A stretch of DNA of 60,124 nucleotides from Spirochaetota bacterium. GTDB taxonomy: Bacteria; Spirochaetota; UBA4802; UBA5550. Made by a program: the position numbers and the translations under genes. Shown here piece by piece: positions 50,610-59,737 of the stretch (within the stretch, counting starts at the first letter, position 1; every line of letters starts with the position of its first letter). Under the pieces are notes generated by a model. The model made no database searches, was not told the origin of the DNA, and was given only the letters and a program-made list of their open reading frames with translations. The stretch covers positions 1-60,124 of the forward strand of contig JAFGBT010000046.1 of the NCBI GenBank assembly GCA_016933025.1, written 5' to 3'.

Positions 50610-51626
50610 CTATTTCATAAACAGTATATCGTTTGCCAGATTAAACACCGGGTTGGCCGGAAGGTCCTTCGACGCGCCCCCGCTCTTTAATTTGTAATCC
50701 GTGGCACTGATAAGCGGAAAGACGCGCCTCAGGAGCGATCGGGGGAACGCCTTGGTATACAGCCAGAAATTGCCCCTGTTTTTACTGTACACTCCCGCTC
50801 GGGCCATCGCCTCCTCGGCCGGCGCCCCCTCCTCGGCAAGGGAGTAATACTTCTCTATTATCTCAGCCTGCCTGAGGACCTGGTAGACAACCCGCAGGTC
50901 AGGCGTCCCGTCCTCAAAAATCCTCTTGAACAGGGAAAGCGCGTGGGTATCCTTCTTGAACAGGGCGTCCACAAACTCAAATACGTTCGCGTCCTTCTGG
51001 TCCGGGATGAAATACTGTATCATCTCCGCGTCGACCCTCCCGGTCTCCCCGGAAAACCGTATCATGTCGATGGCATCGTCGATTTTCTTGATGTCGTTGC
51101 CGGTCCGCTCGACGAGTATGTCGACGGCACGATCGTCAATGGGGAGCCCGAGCTTCCTGAAACTCGCGAGGATGTAGTTGTAGATATCCTTGTCGAAATA
51201 GCGCCAGAACTGGACCACCTTGAACCGGTCCAGCAGCTCGGCCATGAAGGCCGGGGGCCTGATTTCGTGCGAGGTCATGATGAGCATCGCGGAATCGGGA
51301 AGATTGACGACCAGGTCCTGAAAGACCGCTTTGTGCCGGGCATACGGGAGGCTGTCGATATTGTACATAATGCATATCCTGCGCGAGGAAAAGAGGGGGG
51401 GCGACAGGGCGAAATCAGCCGCGGCCATGAAGTCATCGTTCTCGATATGGAACCTGCCGGTGGCGAGCGACCTCTCGTTCGGATCGCTGAAGGCCATCAC
51501 CGTAATCCGGTTGATGGCCTTGTCCTTCTCCCCCTCCTCCTCGCCCAGGAAGAGATAGATCCGCTCGAGCCGGTCGCTGTCGAGTTCGCGCTTGAACTGG
51601 CCGGCGTTCGGGTACTTCACCGTCAT
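50610..51626 (-). CDS. holA: DNA polymerase III delta subunit
   Basis: A 338-residue protein of the HolA family, the clamp-loader subunit that opens the beta clamp. Matching regions are the N-terminal RIYLFLGEEEGEKDKAINRI (motif that replaces a P-loop), LIMTSHEIRPPAFMAELL, KDIYNYILASFRKLGLPIDD, ILVERTGNDIKKIDDAIDMI and the C-terminal domain from FEFVDALFKKDTHALSL. Its ATG overlaps the stop of the lipoprotein gene upstream (TAATG). The order lptE-holA is also found in other diderms, which supports both calls. Confidence 0.93.
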   Translation of the reverse strand: MTVKYPNAGQFKRELDSDRLERIYLFLGEEEGEKDKAINRITVMAFSDPNERSLATGRFHIENDDFMAAADFALSPPLFSSRRICIMYNIDSLPYARHKAVFQDLVVNLPDSAMLIMTSHEIRPPAFMAELLDRFKVVQFWRYFDKDIYNYILASFRKLGLPIDDRAVDILVERTGNDIKKIDDAIDMIRFSGETGRVDAEMIQYFIPDQKDANVFEFVDALFKKDTHALSLFKRIFEDGTPDLRVVYQVLRQAEIIEKYYSLAEEGAPAEEAMARAGVYSKNRGNFWLYTKAFPRSLLRRVFPLISATDYKLKSGGASKDLPANPVFNLANDILFMK

Positions 51627-52204
51627 TACGGTTTCCTCTTTTCAATGATGGTCATCCGGTCGGTGTACCAGCCGGTGACGGTTTTAGAGGTGATCCTCTT
51701 CGCCATGTCGTCCAGGACGAAGTCGGCGGCCTGCGTCTCTGTCTCGATCGGCTGCACCAGGTCGGAAAATGTCCTGAACGACTGGATATCCTCCTCGGAG
51801 AAGATCTCCCTGTTTTTCCTGAGATCAAGCAGGCGCACGTCCGCGGTCATCCAGACCCGTTTTTCTACGGGCCGCCCTATCTCATCGTACTTCATCTTCT
51901 CGATAATGTATTTCGATATGCGGATCTCGAGCCTCAGGTCGGAACCGGCCTCCTCGTCGTCGACCCCGAGCCTGCCGTCGAGGCTTATGTTTCCCCGGAG
52001 CCTATAGAGGAGCCGCGGGCCCAGCCCCTCGACGCCGGTTGAATTCGAGGGCTGCTGTATAAAGAGCCTGTTGGCGCTCCGCGGAACAACCGGCTCGCCG
52101 TCAAAGCTCTCGATTATCTTGCCGACCACGGCGTCCCGTTCACGGACCTCGGCGGAGCAGCCGGCGGCGAGGAAAAACAACAGGATAATCAGTGCCTTCC
52201 GCAT
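51626..52204 (-). CDS. lptE: LptE-like LPS-assembly lipoprotein
   Basis: A 192-residue lipoprotein with signal box LAAGC (Cys16). The body contains SANRLFIQQPSNSTGVEGLG, strands such as LRLEIRISKYIIEKMKYDE and VWMTADVRLLDLRKNREIF, and a C-terminal helix QAADFVLDDMAKRITSKTV. This is the size and pattern of LptE/RlpB, which plugs the LptD pore and guides LPS to the surface. The sequence is weakly conserved in this family, so the main support is the fused neighbour holA, the layout and the lipobox. The stop overlaps the holA start by one base. Confidence 0.7.
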   Translation of the reverse strand: MRKALIILLFFLAAGCSAEVRERDAVVGKIIESFDGEPVVPRSANRLFIQQPSNSTGVEGLGPRLLYRLRGNISLDGRLGVDDEEAGSDLRLEIRISKYIIEKMKYDEIGRPVEKRVWMTADVRLLDLRKNREIFSEEDIQSFRTFSDLVQPIETETQAADFVLDDMAKRITSKTVTGWYTDRMTIIEKRKP

Positions 52205-52402
52205 GATAGATGATATAGTCTGGGCGCCGCAAAATGCAATAATTTTTTACGGGCAGCACCGAATCAGCCGCTTTTTTGCATACGGACACGGAATTCTGCT
52301 AAACTTTTCACGCCCGACCGCCGAATATGTAATTAATCATTTTACACTCCAACGGTCTTCAATTGATAGTAAAAGGGCGGTCATACGAAGACCTATCGCA
52401 AC

Positions 52403-52431
52403 AAATGGGATAGTTTTCTATCCCATTTTTT
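52403..52431. terminator. Bidirectional terminator between the fusion gene and the lptE gene
   Basis: AAATGGGATAG (52403-52413) and CTATCCCATTT (52418-52428) form a perfect 11-pair stem with a TTTT loop. T-runs flank it on both strands. It ends leftward transcription from the GH13-GT5 gene and would block readthrough from the other side. Confidence 0.85.
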
Positions 52432-52470
52432 ATTGCGGTTCCGCATCGTGCGTATCGCCGGCGGCGGCCT

Positions 52471-55400
52471 TCAATTAAGAACCCTGATTGTTTCGGTGAT
52501 CTCGTAGATCTTCTGCGCGTATTCCCGCGCGGGCCGGTCCCAGTAATAGACCGATTGTTCCGCGTTCTTCCGCGCCTTTAAAACAAGCTCTTCAGGATTT
52601 CCGCGGAAAAACTGGAGGGCCCGCTCCATGGCGTCATAGAAAGCCCAGGAATTGAAATCGGAAAAAAGGAATCCGTTGCCCTCGATCTCGTCGCCGCGCA
52701 CCCTGACGGGGAAGACCGTGTCGCGGAGCCCCCCGGTCGCCCGGGCCAGCACCAGGTTGCCGGCGGCAAACGCCTCAAGCTGCGATATGCCCCCCGGCTC
52801 GTGCATGGACGGCATGAGAAAAAGGTCCGATGACAGGAGCGGGACCGTGATGTCCTGGAACCCGATGGACACGCTCACCATGTCCGGGTAGTACTGCCCC
52901 AGGAGGTAGAGGCCGTGGGCTATCTCCTCGCCCCGCCGGTCGCCGGAGGAGACAGCCCCGCCGATGATCCCCTGGAACTTGAGGTGCTTGAATATGCCCT
53001 CGGAAGCCTCAAGGAGAAGCTGGTATCCCTTCTGCTCGGATATCCGGTGGATGTAGGAAAAGAGTATGATGTCCGGGTCGACCCTGAGCCCGCGGCTGCA
53101 CTGGAGGAGGAGCTTGTTCCGCATGCGCACCACCAGCTCCCGCCTTGTCTTATCCTTGATCGCCTCGGGGGCCTTGGGGCCGACCAGAATCTCGGGATAC
53201 CGTTCCTCGAGCTTCGCGTGCAAAGCTTCATCCGAACTGAGATGTTCGAGGAACAGGGGATACTCCCGGGAGACGAACTGAGACCCGTTGAAGCCCTTCA
53301 CGAGGTTGGCCCTGAAGTCGCTTCCGATGGCGTTGCTGATGCCGATAACGTTGCTTAAAATCCGTTCGAGCCCGTCGCATGCGTATTCGATCTGCAAGGC
53401 GTACGAGGGGCTCACGGTGATGACGCGGTCCGCGAACCTGATGCCGGCTGCCATGCAGTTGATCCTGTCCCGGTGGTAGGGATCGCAAAAATCACCGGCC
53501 ACCCATGACGGGAGATTGAACAGGTTAAAGAGATCGAATCCGTTCTCATCGCGGTGGTAGGCGTCAAAATACTGCCACCCCCCGTTATGTACTATATGGA
53601 GAAATGTGTTTCTTCTGAAATGGGGGCTGTTCATGTAAAAATGATCGCACTTCACGATGCCGTTGAAGATCCCGGCGTAGGCGTCATTGGTGAAGGTATA
53701 GCTCGGGTTGAGGTTGAAGACGCTGATGACCTCCACGCACGCGCGCGAAAAGGCGACCCGCCTCCTGATCTTTTCCACGGCAGTCAGGCCCCAGTAGAGG
53801 CCGTCGAAGAACTCGTGGTGTTCCAGCAGGTAATACTCGACGCCCTCCACGTCGGCGTGGTGCACGCCAACCTCGTAATCGTCGCCCATTATCTTGAAGC
53901 GGACGCTGACGCCGGTGTAGGAGAGATTGTATTTCTTCACCGCATCCAGCATTTTCCTCACCGACTTGGCGTCGCCGTGCTTGTAATAGCCGGAAATGAC
54001 ATAGACCTTCTCGCCCAGCTTCACCAGTTCGCGGGGGAGCTCGTACACCACGTTGGCCAGGCCGCCGCTCTTGGAGAAGGGCTCCGCCTCCGCAGACATG
54101 AACACCAGCGGCCCGGGGCGGTTGTGCTCGATGAGGGCCTTCCCCAGGGCCGCCAGGACCCCGTCGCTTTCATGCGACATCTTTCTGGCGTAATCGATGA
54201 CGGTGGTCCCGTCCAGGAGGCCGCTGCGAACCATATAAAAGGCGGCCCGCTTCAGCCCCAGCTCCAGTCTGTCCCGATACTCCTTCCAGAAAAACGGCAC
54301 CAGGTTTTTTTGGATGAAATCTACAGCTCCCTCGTAGGTCCCGGAGTTTTTCGAGATCTCGGCATATGCGAAATTGCTGTCGATCTGGTCCACGTTCGAC
54401 ATCTCGCACAATCTGAAGAACGAATCGCTGATGAACTCGCCGTAGTGCTCCGCGAGGCCCGCAGGCTCCATCCTGAGAAGCTTCACCCGCTCGGTAAAAG
54501 AAACCACGGTGTTGATCCGGGATATCCGCAGCTCCCTGCCGGTGAAGTAGTTGTAGTGCCCGGTCAGGTTCGAGTAGAGCGGATCCGAGAGCCGGTAGCA
54601 CCCGTCCGCGGGTATCGGCAGGACCGGGCTGTCAAACTGGAGCGAGGCGTTCTGGTTCGCGTCCGCGAAGTTGAAGACGCCGATCCAGATGTCGGCGCCG
54701 ACGAATTTCACCGCCCCGGCCACCATGTTGTTGTTGGCCCAGACCAGATACCCCTTCCCTTTCTGCTCCTGATGAAACAGGTACCAGTCGGCATAGAATG
54801 AATCGAGGCTCCGGTGCGCGGCAAGCTCGAACTGGTTCCAGTTGACGTAGATGTTGTCCAGGTAGACCTTCCAGCCCTCGCCCTCGGCGCTCCCCTCATA
54901 GTCCATGATGGCATTGCTCATAAAGCAGGTGAGGCCGACGGCGGCGCGGAGCCCCCGGTGGCCGAAGGTGTTGAGCGCCCGCCTCTCGTCGTGGTTCCCC
55001 AGTATCCCGAGCATCTCGGTCCCCTCAGGGAGGGATGAGGGAAAATAGTTGTCGTAGACGTGGTAGATCTCGCGGACGTCGGTCTTTCCATGGATGATGT
55101 TCTCGCATATCTTGAAGAGCGCCGAATTGTAGGGGATCAGGCCGGTCCTGGTGAGAAAACGTTCGTGGCCCCAGTAACATTCCGCGATGTTCAGGAAAAA
55201 GTTCTTGTTCTTCTCCCTCAGCTTCTTCTCAACCCGAAGCATGAGATAATAGTGGAGCGGCACCGCGATGAGGTCCCGGCAGGCCGCGTCATAGTAGCCG
55301 GTGGTGACTAAGTGCTCGTCCTCACGGTCGTTGACGATGATGGTCCCCTCGACCATGTCGGCTGAATCGCGCTTCCGCTCGAACACGAAGGGGAAATTGT

Positions 55401-57330
55401 TCTTCTTCATCATGATCGGGACCGCGTGGGCAGAATCGAAGCGGATTCCGTCGATATCGAACGATTCAATCAGTTCCGTGATGGAATCGGCAAGCCATTC
55501 CCATATCTCGAACTTCCGGTAGTTCAGGAGCTTCCCGTCGTTCCACGAGCCGTAGCGGCCGTCGGTGGACGCGCGGACGACGAGATTCCCTGCATCGTCA
55601 TACGTCCTGACGGAATAGTCGTCCGGGAGGCGGTCGCTCGAGCGGTTGATATGCGGTACGATGTCGACGATGACCCGTATCCCCATGTCATGGGCGCGGG
55701 CGACAAGCTCCCTCAGCTCCTCCTCGCCGCCGAGAGCGGGCTCGATCTCGGTAAGGCTCATCGGCGAGAAGGGCGACGGCGACGTGGCGTTGGACGCCCA
55801 GTCGTTCCGGTTCCTCCCCCGCATCTGGACCCCCAGGAGGTAAATCGCGGTCACGCGGTACTTCCGCTTGATGTCCTCCATGTGCGCGGTGACGTCTGAA
55901 AACGTCCCGATCCGGATCACCTCGCCGTGCTCGTTGTAGACCAGACCCGGGTGACCGTCGCGGTCGGTCCAGTACGCCCTGGTATGGCCGTGTATATCGG
56001 TGAAAATCTCGAGGATAATCTCGCCCCTGACGTCGGGAATGACATTCACCCTCCCGGAAAGGCCGGGAAGGTTTATCCACGTCTCGTGCTTCCGCTTCTT
56101 CACGAACACGACGAAATCATAGTGTCCGTAATCATCGAACCGATATTCGGCCGAGTAGGTCTCCCCGCTCTCGTGGACCATGGGGACCTCGACGAAGTCG
56201 ATATCGGCGTCGGTGGGGAGCTTCCCCTTGGCGCGGTTCCGGTAGAGCCTCAGGTGGTAGACGACCGGAGCGCCCGGAATACCGAAGGTGAAGCGGTACG
56301 TCTGTCCGGTGCTGACGTTGATGAACCGGGTGGCCAGCGGCGCGTCAAACTCCTTGGGAGCGAATATCCGCTCGAGGATAATGTTCGCCCTGTCCCGTAC
56401 CTCGTGGATGTCATGGCCGGAGGCCGCCACCAGTATCCTGACGATCTCGCGGAGAGAGGCCTCGTCGCCCCCGCTCTTATAGCGGCGCGCGAGCCGCTCG
56501 AGTGACTTGATCGCCTCGAGGTTGCGCTCGTAATGGAAGTTGAGAATGTCCCCCCGCAGGCGCGCGTCCAGCTCGCGGAGGTATTTCGCCCTGCTGGCAT
56601 CGCTGAACTTCCTGACCCTCTTTTCAACGACGACCTCGGGCAGCTCCTCCACCTCGAAGAGCCGGGCATTCCGGATCACCTCGTCGACCAGGAAATTGAG
56701 CGCCCGCGACACCCGGGAGGGGTACACCGCCGTATGGTTATAACCGGTCTGGATGGCGCGCTCCTCGATCATCAGCAGAAGCTTGAAGGCGTCAAAAAGC
56801 TCGCCGCCCCCCCTCTTCTGCTCGGCCGTGAGCGCATCGAAGGTGTTCACGCCCAGATATATGGTCGGAATTTCACCCCAGGGCGGCCCCTGCCCGACAT
56901 GGGAGATTACCGTGGTAGCATTGGATATGTGCAGCAGCGTCGGTACTCCGGGCAGCTCCTTCACCATGACGAAGCGCCTGCCGATAATGCTGTCGAAATC
57001 GCCCGCCGCCACCGCGCGGTGCGTGAACACGATTGAGGCGATGAGGCGCGTCGACAGACGGACGTCGCTCATGAGCCTTCCCCTGACGGTCTGGTCGCCC
57101 CGCGCGATCGCGTCAAAGGCGCTGTTCCTCATATCGATGAAGCGCTCGCGGTAGAGCTCCGCCGGGTCGCCCGCGCGTATGCCCCGCACCACGTCGGGGT
57201 CCAGGTAAACCTCGAAGCAGCGGTTCTCCCCGAAGGCGCGCCGTATCTCCCCCTTGACCAATTTGTCAGATATCAGGTGTTCGTCGGTAATCCGGAAGCG
57301 ACAGAGACTGCTGGAGATGACTGGTTCCAA
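52471..57330 (-). CDS. GH13 alpha-amylase-type / GT5 glycogen-synthase-type fusion protein
   Basis: A 1619-residue protein with two enzyme halves and a long N-terminal region. Residues 1-330 are not recognised; 335-430 looks like a carbohydrate-binding or CBM48-like beta-domain (YRFTFGIPGAPVVYHLRLY). Residues about 430-960 are a GH13 alpha-amylase barrel with the catalytic set GIRFDSAHAV (Asp632), LNIAECYW (Glu717) and ILGNHDERR (Asp781). Residues about 1073-1619 are a GT5 synthase of the glycogen/starch type with EPFSKSGGLANVVYELPREL, SYIHRISEQKGYQLLLEA and MHEPGGISQLEAFAAGN (Glu motif). It probably both shapes and extends an alpha-glucan. The start is a TTG, with stops just upstream in frame. 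There is no signal peptide, so it should be cytoplasmic. Confidence 0.9.
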   Translation of the reverse strand: MEPVISSSLCRFRITDEHLISDKLVKGEIRRAFGENRCFEVYLDPDVVRGIRAGDPAELYRERFIDMRNSAFDAIARGDQTVRGRLMSDVRLSTRLIASIVFTHRAVAAGDFDSIIGRRFVMVKELPGVPTLLHISNATTVISHVGQGPPWGEIPTIYLGVNTFDALTAEQKRGGGELFDAFKLLLMIEERAIQTGYNHTAVYPSRVSRALNFLVDEVIRNARLFEVEELPEVVVEKRVRKFSDASRAKYLRELDARLRGDILNFHYERNLEAIKSLERLARRYKSGGDEASLREIVRILVAASGHDIHEVRDRANIILERIFAPKEFDAPLATRFINVSTGQTYRFTFGIPGAPVVYHLRLYRNRAKGKLPTDADIDFVEVPMVHESGETYSAEYRFDDYGHYDFVVFVKKRKHETWINLPGLSGRVNVIPDVRGEIILEIFTDIHGHTRAYWTDRDGHPGLVYNEHGEVIRIGTFSDVTAHMEDIKRKYRVTAIYLLGVQMRGRNRNDWASNATSPSPFSPMSLTEIEPALGGEEELRELVARAHDMGIRVIVDIVPHINRSSDRLPDDYSVRTYDDAGNLVVRASTDGRYGSWNDGKLLNYRKFEIWEWLADSITELIESFDIDGIRFDSAHAVPIMMKKNNFPFVFERKRDSADMVEGTIIVNDREDEHLVTTGYYDAACRDLIAVPLHYYLMLRVEKKLREKNKNFFLNIAECYWGHERFLTRTGLIPYNSALFKICENIIHGKTDVREIYHVYDNYFPSSLPEGTEMLGILGNHDERRALNTFGHRGLRAAVGLTCFMSNAIMDYEGSAEGEGWKVYLDNIYVNWNQFELAAHRSLDSFYADWYLFHQEQKGKGYLVWANNNMVAGAVKFVGADIWIGVFNFADANQNASLQFDSPVLPIPADGCYRLSDPLYSNLTGHYNYFTGRELRISRINTVVSFTERVKLLRMEPAGLAEHYGEFISDSFFRLCEMSNVDQIDSNFAYAEISKNSGTYEGAVDFIQKNLVPFFWKEYRDRLELGLKRAAFYMVRSGLLDGTTVIDYARKMSHESDGVLAALGKALIEHNRPGPLVFMSAEAEPFSKSGGLANVVYELPRELVKLGEKVYVISGYYKHGDAKSVRKMLDAVKKYNLSYTGVSVRFKIMGDDYEVGVHHADVEGVEYYLLEHHEFFDGLYWGLTAVEKIRRRVAFSRACVEVISVFNLNPSYTFTNDAYAGIFNGIVKCDHFYMNSPHFRRNTFLHIVHNGGWQYFDAYHRDENGFDLFNLFNLPSWVAGDFCDPYHRDRINCMAAGIRFADRVITVSPSYALQIEYACDGLERILSNVIGISNAIGSDFRANLVKGFNGSQFVSREYPLFLEHLSSDEALHAKLEERYPEILVGPKAPEAIKDKTRRELVVRMRNKLLLQCSRGLRVDPDIILFSYIHRISEQKGYQLLLEASEGIFKHLKFQGIIGGAVSSGDRRGEEIAHGLYLLGQYYPDMVSVSIGFQDITVPLLSSDLFLMPSMHEPGGISQLEAFAAGNLVLARATGGLRDTVFPVRVRGDEIEGNGFLFSDFNSWAFYDAMERALQFFRGNPEELVLKARKNAEQSVYYWDRPAREYAQKIYEITETIRVLN

Positions 57331-57429
57331 AGTGTCGATACCTTATGAAAGTTGCCCCGAAGGCCTGGTCGCAAGACCTTGTCTTCACCGTATCAAAATT
57401 ATCTCAGCCGTCAATCGAAAAAAGATAAT

Positions 57430-57468
57430 AAAACATGCCGCACGGGCGCGCTACTGCGTGCCCGTGCG
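57430..57468 (-). terminator. Terminator of the queF-DUF2937-AAA operon
   Basis: CGCACGGGC (57439-57447) and GCCCGTGCG (57460-57468) form a nine-pair stem. Read leftward it is followed by a T-rich stretch (57437-57424), a few bases after the AAA stop codon. Confidence 0.75.
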
Positions 57469-57475
57469 ACATATT

Positions 57476-58744
57476 TCACTTTGATTCCTTCCAGATTCTC
57501 AGGCTCTGCCGGTAGAACTCGAAGGGAGGGGCCGTCGGCTCCTGCTTCTTGATGAGCGCCTTGCGGACCCAGCGCCGCTCCGTTAACTCGCAGATGTCCT
57601 TGATGGTGCGGCCTGACAGCCCCTCGCTCCGCTCGCCGAGGTGCGACCGCTCCGCCTCTGAGAGGTGCCTGGCGTAATTCCCGAAGATGGCGGCCCGCTC
57701 CGCCGTATTGGGCAGGGGGAAGAAAATGGTCTGATCGAACCGGCTGATGAGCGCGTGGTCTAGATCGTCCTTCCGGTTGGTGGCGCCGATAGTGATGGTG
57801 GAAGATGCGGCGTCGATGCCGTCAAGCCGCCTGAGGAGCACGGAGAGTATCTGCCGCGTCGCCTCGAACATGTTCTGGTCGCGCGACCCGGCCAGGGAGT
57901 CGATCTCGTCGAGGAAGATGATGGCGCCGCCCATGTCCTCGCACGCGTCGAATATCTGCGACAGGTTCTGGGACGACTGGCCGTACCACTTCGACATGAT
58001 CGACTCAACCGGGACATAGACCAGTGGTATATTCGACTCGCTGGCGATGATGCGTGCCGCCGTTGTCTTGCCGACGCCCGGCGCGCCGTCGAACAGGATC
58101 GCCCGGGGCCGGTTCGACTCGAAGACCTTGCGGGTCATGCGCGCGACCGAGTCGTACGCCCCCGGATTGGTGAGCGGGAGGATGACCGACTCCCGTATCT
58201 TGCGCTTCACCTCGTCGTACCCGGCGATGTAGTCCCAATCCATGTTCTTGTCCGGCTCTACGATCGACGCGCCCAGGAGCCTCAGCCGGTAGGCCGGGTC
58301 CTGGCGCGCGGACGAGTTGGCGCTGAGGAAGAGCTCGATCACCAGGTTGACCTCCTCCTGTGAGAGGTTCCCCTTCTTGGAGATCTCGACCCTGGAGGAG
58401 GAGGAAAGCACGAAGAACTCGACCTTGAAGTTGTCCAGCATGTTTTCAGTCTTAAAGAGGTTCTTGTTCATCGCCTGGAAGGCGTAATACCCGCTGTCGA
58501 ACGCGTGGACGCGTATGTTGGCGAGGTGCTTCTTGACCGCCAGAAGAAAGTCGATCATCATTGCGGGGCTGATCGGCTGGGTCCCGAACGCGATGCGGGT
58601 GACCCCCTTCTCGAAGGAAATCTGTGGCGGGGCGACGCCCTCGGCGCCCCCCTTTTCAAAAAATGAAAGGAGCTGTTTCTCAATCTGCTCCTTCATCCGG
58701 TCGTAGGATATGACATTCTGCTCTTCGCTCGCCTGCGCTCTCAC
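57476..58744 (-). CDS. AAA-family ATPase with a long N-terminal domain
   Basis: A 422-residue protein. Residues 1-150 are an N-terminal domain of unknown type; about 165-420 is an AAA module with Walker A LFDGAPGVGKTTAARIIA, Walker B AIIFLDEIDSLAG and ATNRKDDLDHALISRFDQTIFF (sensor and arginine finger region). Unlike the FtsH-like group it has no zinc-protease part. The N-terminal region is not a known substrate domain. The GTG start at 58744 has GAGGTG upstream, with a 13-base gap after the DUF2937 gene. It likely remodels a protein complex, perhaps with that membrane protein. Confidence 0.85.
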   Translation of the reverse strand: MRAQASEEQNVISYDRMKEQIEKQLLSFFEKGGAEGVAPPQISFEKGVTRIAFGTQPISPAMMIDFLLAVKKHLANIRVHAFDSGYYAFQAMNKNLFKTENMLDNFKVEFFVLSSSSRVEISKKGNLSQEEVNLVIELFLSANSSARQDPAYRLRLLGASIVEPDKNMDWDYIAGYDEVKRKIRESVILPLTNPGAYDSVARMTRKVFESNRPRAILFDGAPGVGKTTAARIIASESNIPLVYVPVESIMSKWYGQSSQNLSQIFDACEDMGGAIIFLDEIDSLAGSRDQNMFEATRQILSVLLRRLDGIDAASSTITIGATNRKDDLDHALISRFDQTIFFPLPNTAERAAIFGNYARHLSEAERSHLGERSEGLSGRTIKDICELTERRWVRKALIKKQEPTAPPFEFYRQSLRIWKESK

Positions 58745-58757
58745 GGTTTCCGCACCT

Positions 58758-59333
58758 CTATTGAATCGGCGTGTACTGGACCGGCTCGGGTCGCTTCTTC
58801 GCCGTTATTCTCTTGACGATAAGGATGATCAGCCTGCTCACGCAGAAATAGACGAGCATCCCGATGATGATGCCGGCGGCCGCGTACGCCGCGCCCTCCA
58901 GGTTGATCGGGAGGCCGGGGGTGAAATTCTCAAGGGTGCCGCGGGCTATGTCGAGGTCCATCTCCCTGAGGAACACGAAGAACTTCTTGTACGCCGGGGC
59001 CGACTGGAGCTCCCTGAGGGCGTCCGACAGGCCGGTGTGCCGCTGCAGGTCCTCGGCTATCTTCTGTCCGGTTTTAAACACCGCCTCGTCCTTTGAGTTG
59101 AGAAGGTGCTGGCTGTACTGGTACACGGTCTGGCCGAGCTCCTTCGCGATATCCGCGTATTTCTCGATATTCCGGGCCGCCTCGTCCACGTGGCCGCCGA
59201 GCCGCTGCAGGTAGAGCGAAAGGTACTGCGGAAACTGGGCGAATGCAATCGCCCCCAGCACGGCGCATACGCGGTCCAGTATTGAATCGACAAACCGAAC
59301 CGGCGCGAGCAGAATCTTTTTTCTATCGAACAT
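58758..59333 (-). CDS. DUF2937 family membrane protein
   Basis: A 191-residue protein with one helix near the N-terminus (CAVLGAIAFAQFPQYL) and one near the C-terminus (AAYAAAGIIIGMLVYFCVSR). Between them is a long helical part, YLQRLGGHVDEAARNIEKYA and GLSDALRELQSAPAYKKFFV. The FAQFPQYLSLYLQRLGGHVD stretch marks the DUF2937 family. The tail is basic (RLIILIVKRITAKKRP). Its function is unknown. It lies between queF and the AAA ATPase with tight spacing (11 and 13 bases), so it may be the membrane partner of the ATPase. Confidence 0.8.
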   Translation of the reverse strand: MFDRKKILLAPVRFVDSILDRVCAVLGAIAFAQFPQYLSLYLQRLGGHVDEAARNIEKYADIAKELGQTVYQYSQHLLNSKDEAVFKTGQKIAEDLQRHTGLSDALRELQSAPAYKKFFVFLREMDLDIARGTLENFTPGLPINLEGAAYAAAGIIIGMLVYFCVSRLIILIVKRITAKKRPEPVQYTPIQ

Positions 59334-59344
59334 TGAATATCTCC

Positions 59345-59737
59345 CTATTTCACCTTATCCGAATCCATCACACACGTGGAGAGTATCCCTCCCCTGACAT
59401 TATACACGGTTTTCACGACAAGGCGCTTCGGCTTCAGACAGCGGTACAGGTCATTGTAGATCCTGTTCGTGGCGGCCTCCTGATATATGCCGACGTTGCG
59501 GAAGGATACGAAGTAATACTTGAGCGATTTCAGCTCGACCAGCCTTCCGGAAGGCACATACATGATAACGACCTTCCCGATATCCGGCAGGCCGGAAAAG
59601 GGGCAAACCGCGCTGAACTCTTCGGTCTCGCAGGTGACCTCCTGAGGATTGCCGTCATAATCTATGGTCTCGAGAAAATCGGCGCGTATCGCGCTCTCGT
59701 CCTTAAATTCGAAGGTTTTGCCTTCGGGTGTGGGCAT
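59345..59737 (-). CDS. queF: NADPH-dependent 7-cyano-7-deazaguanine reductase
   Basis: A 130-residue single-domain (short type) QueF, which reduces preQ0 to preQ1 in queuosine synthesis. The catalytic cysteine is in [14 protein letters not shown], and the family motif is [18 protein letters not shown] strong AAGGAG site lies upstream. It is the first gene of a leftward operon that also holds the DUF2937 and AAA genes. I looked for a preQ1 riboswitch in its leader and found no match to the usual core. Confidence 0.93.
   Translation of the reverse strand: MPTPEGKTFEFKDESAIRADFLETIDYDGNPQEVTCETEEFSAVCPFSGLPDIGKVVIMYVPSGRLVELKSLKYYFVSFRNVGIYQEAATNRIYNDLYRCLKPKRLVVKTVYNVRGGILSTCVMDSDKVK

Noticed and set aside
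50943..54801. Long plus-strand open frames opposite holA and the GH13-GT5 gene
   Set aside because: They are antisense shadows of clear genes with no recognisable domains and unusual residue composition.
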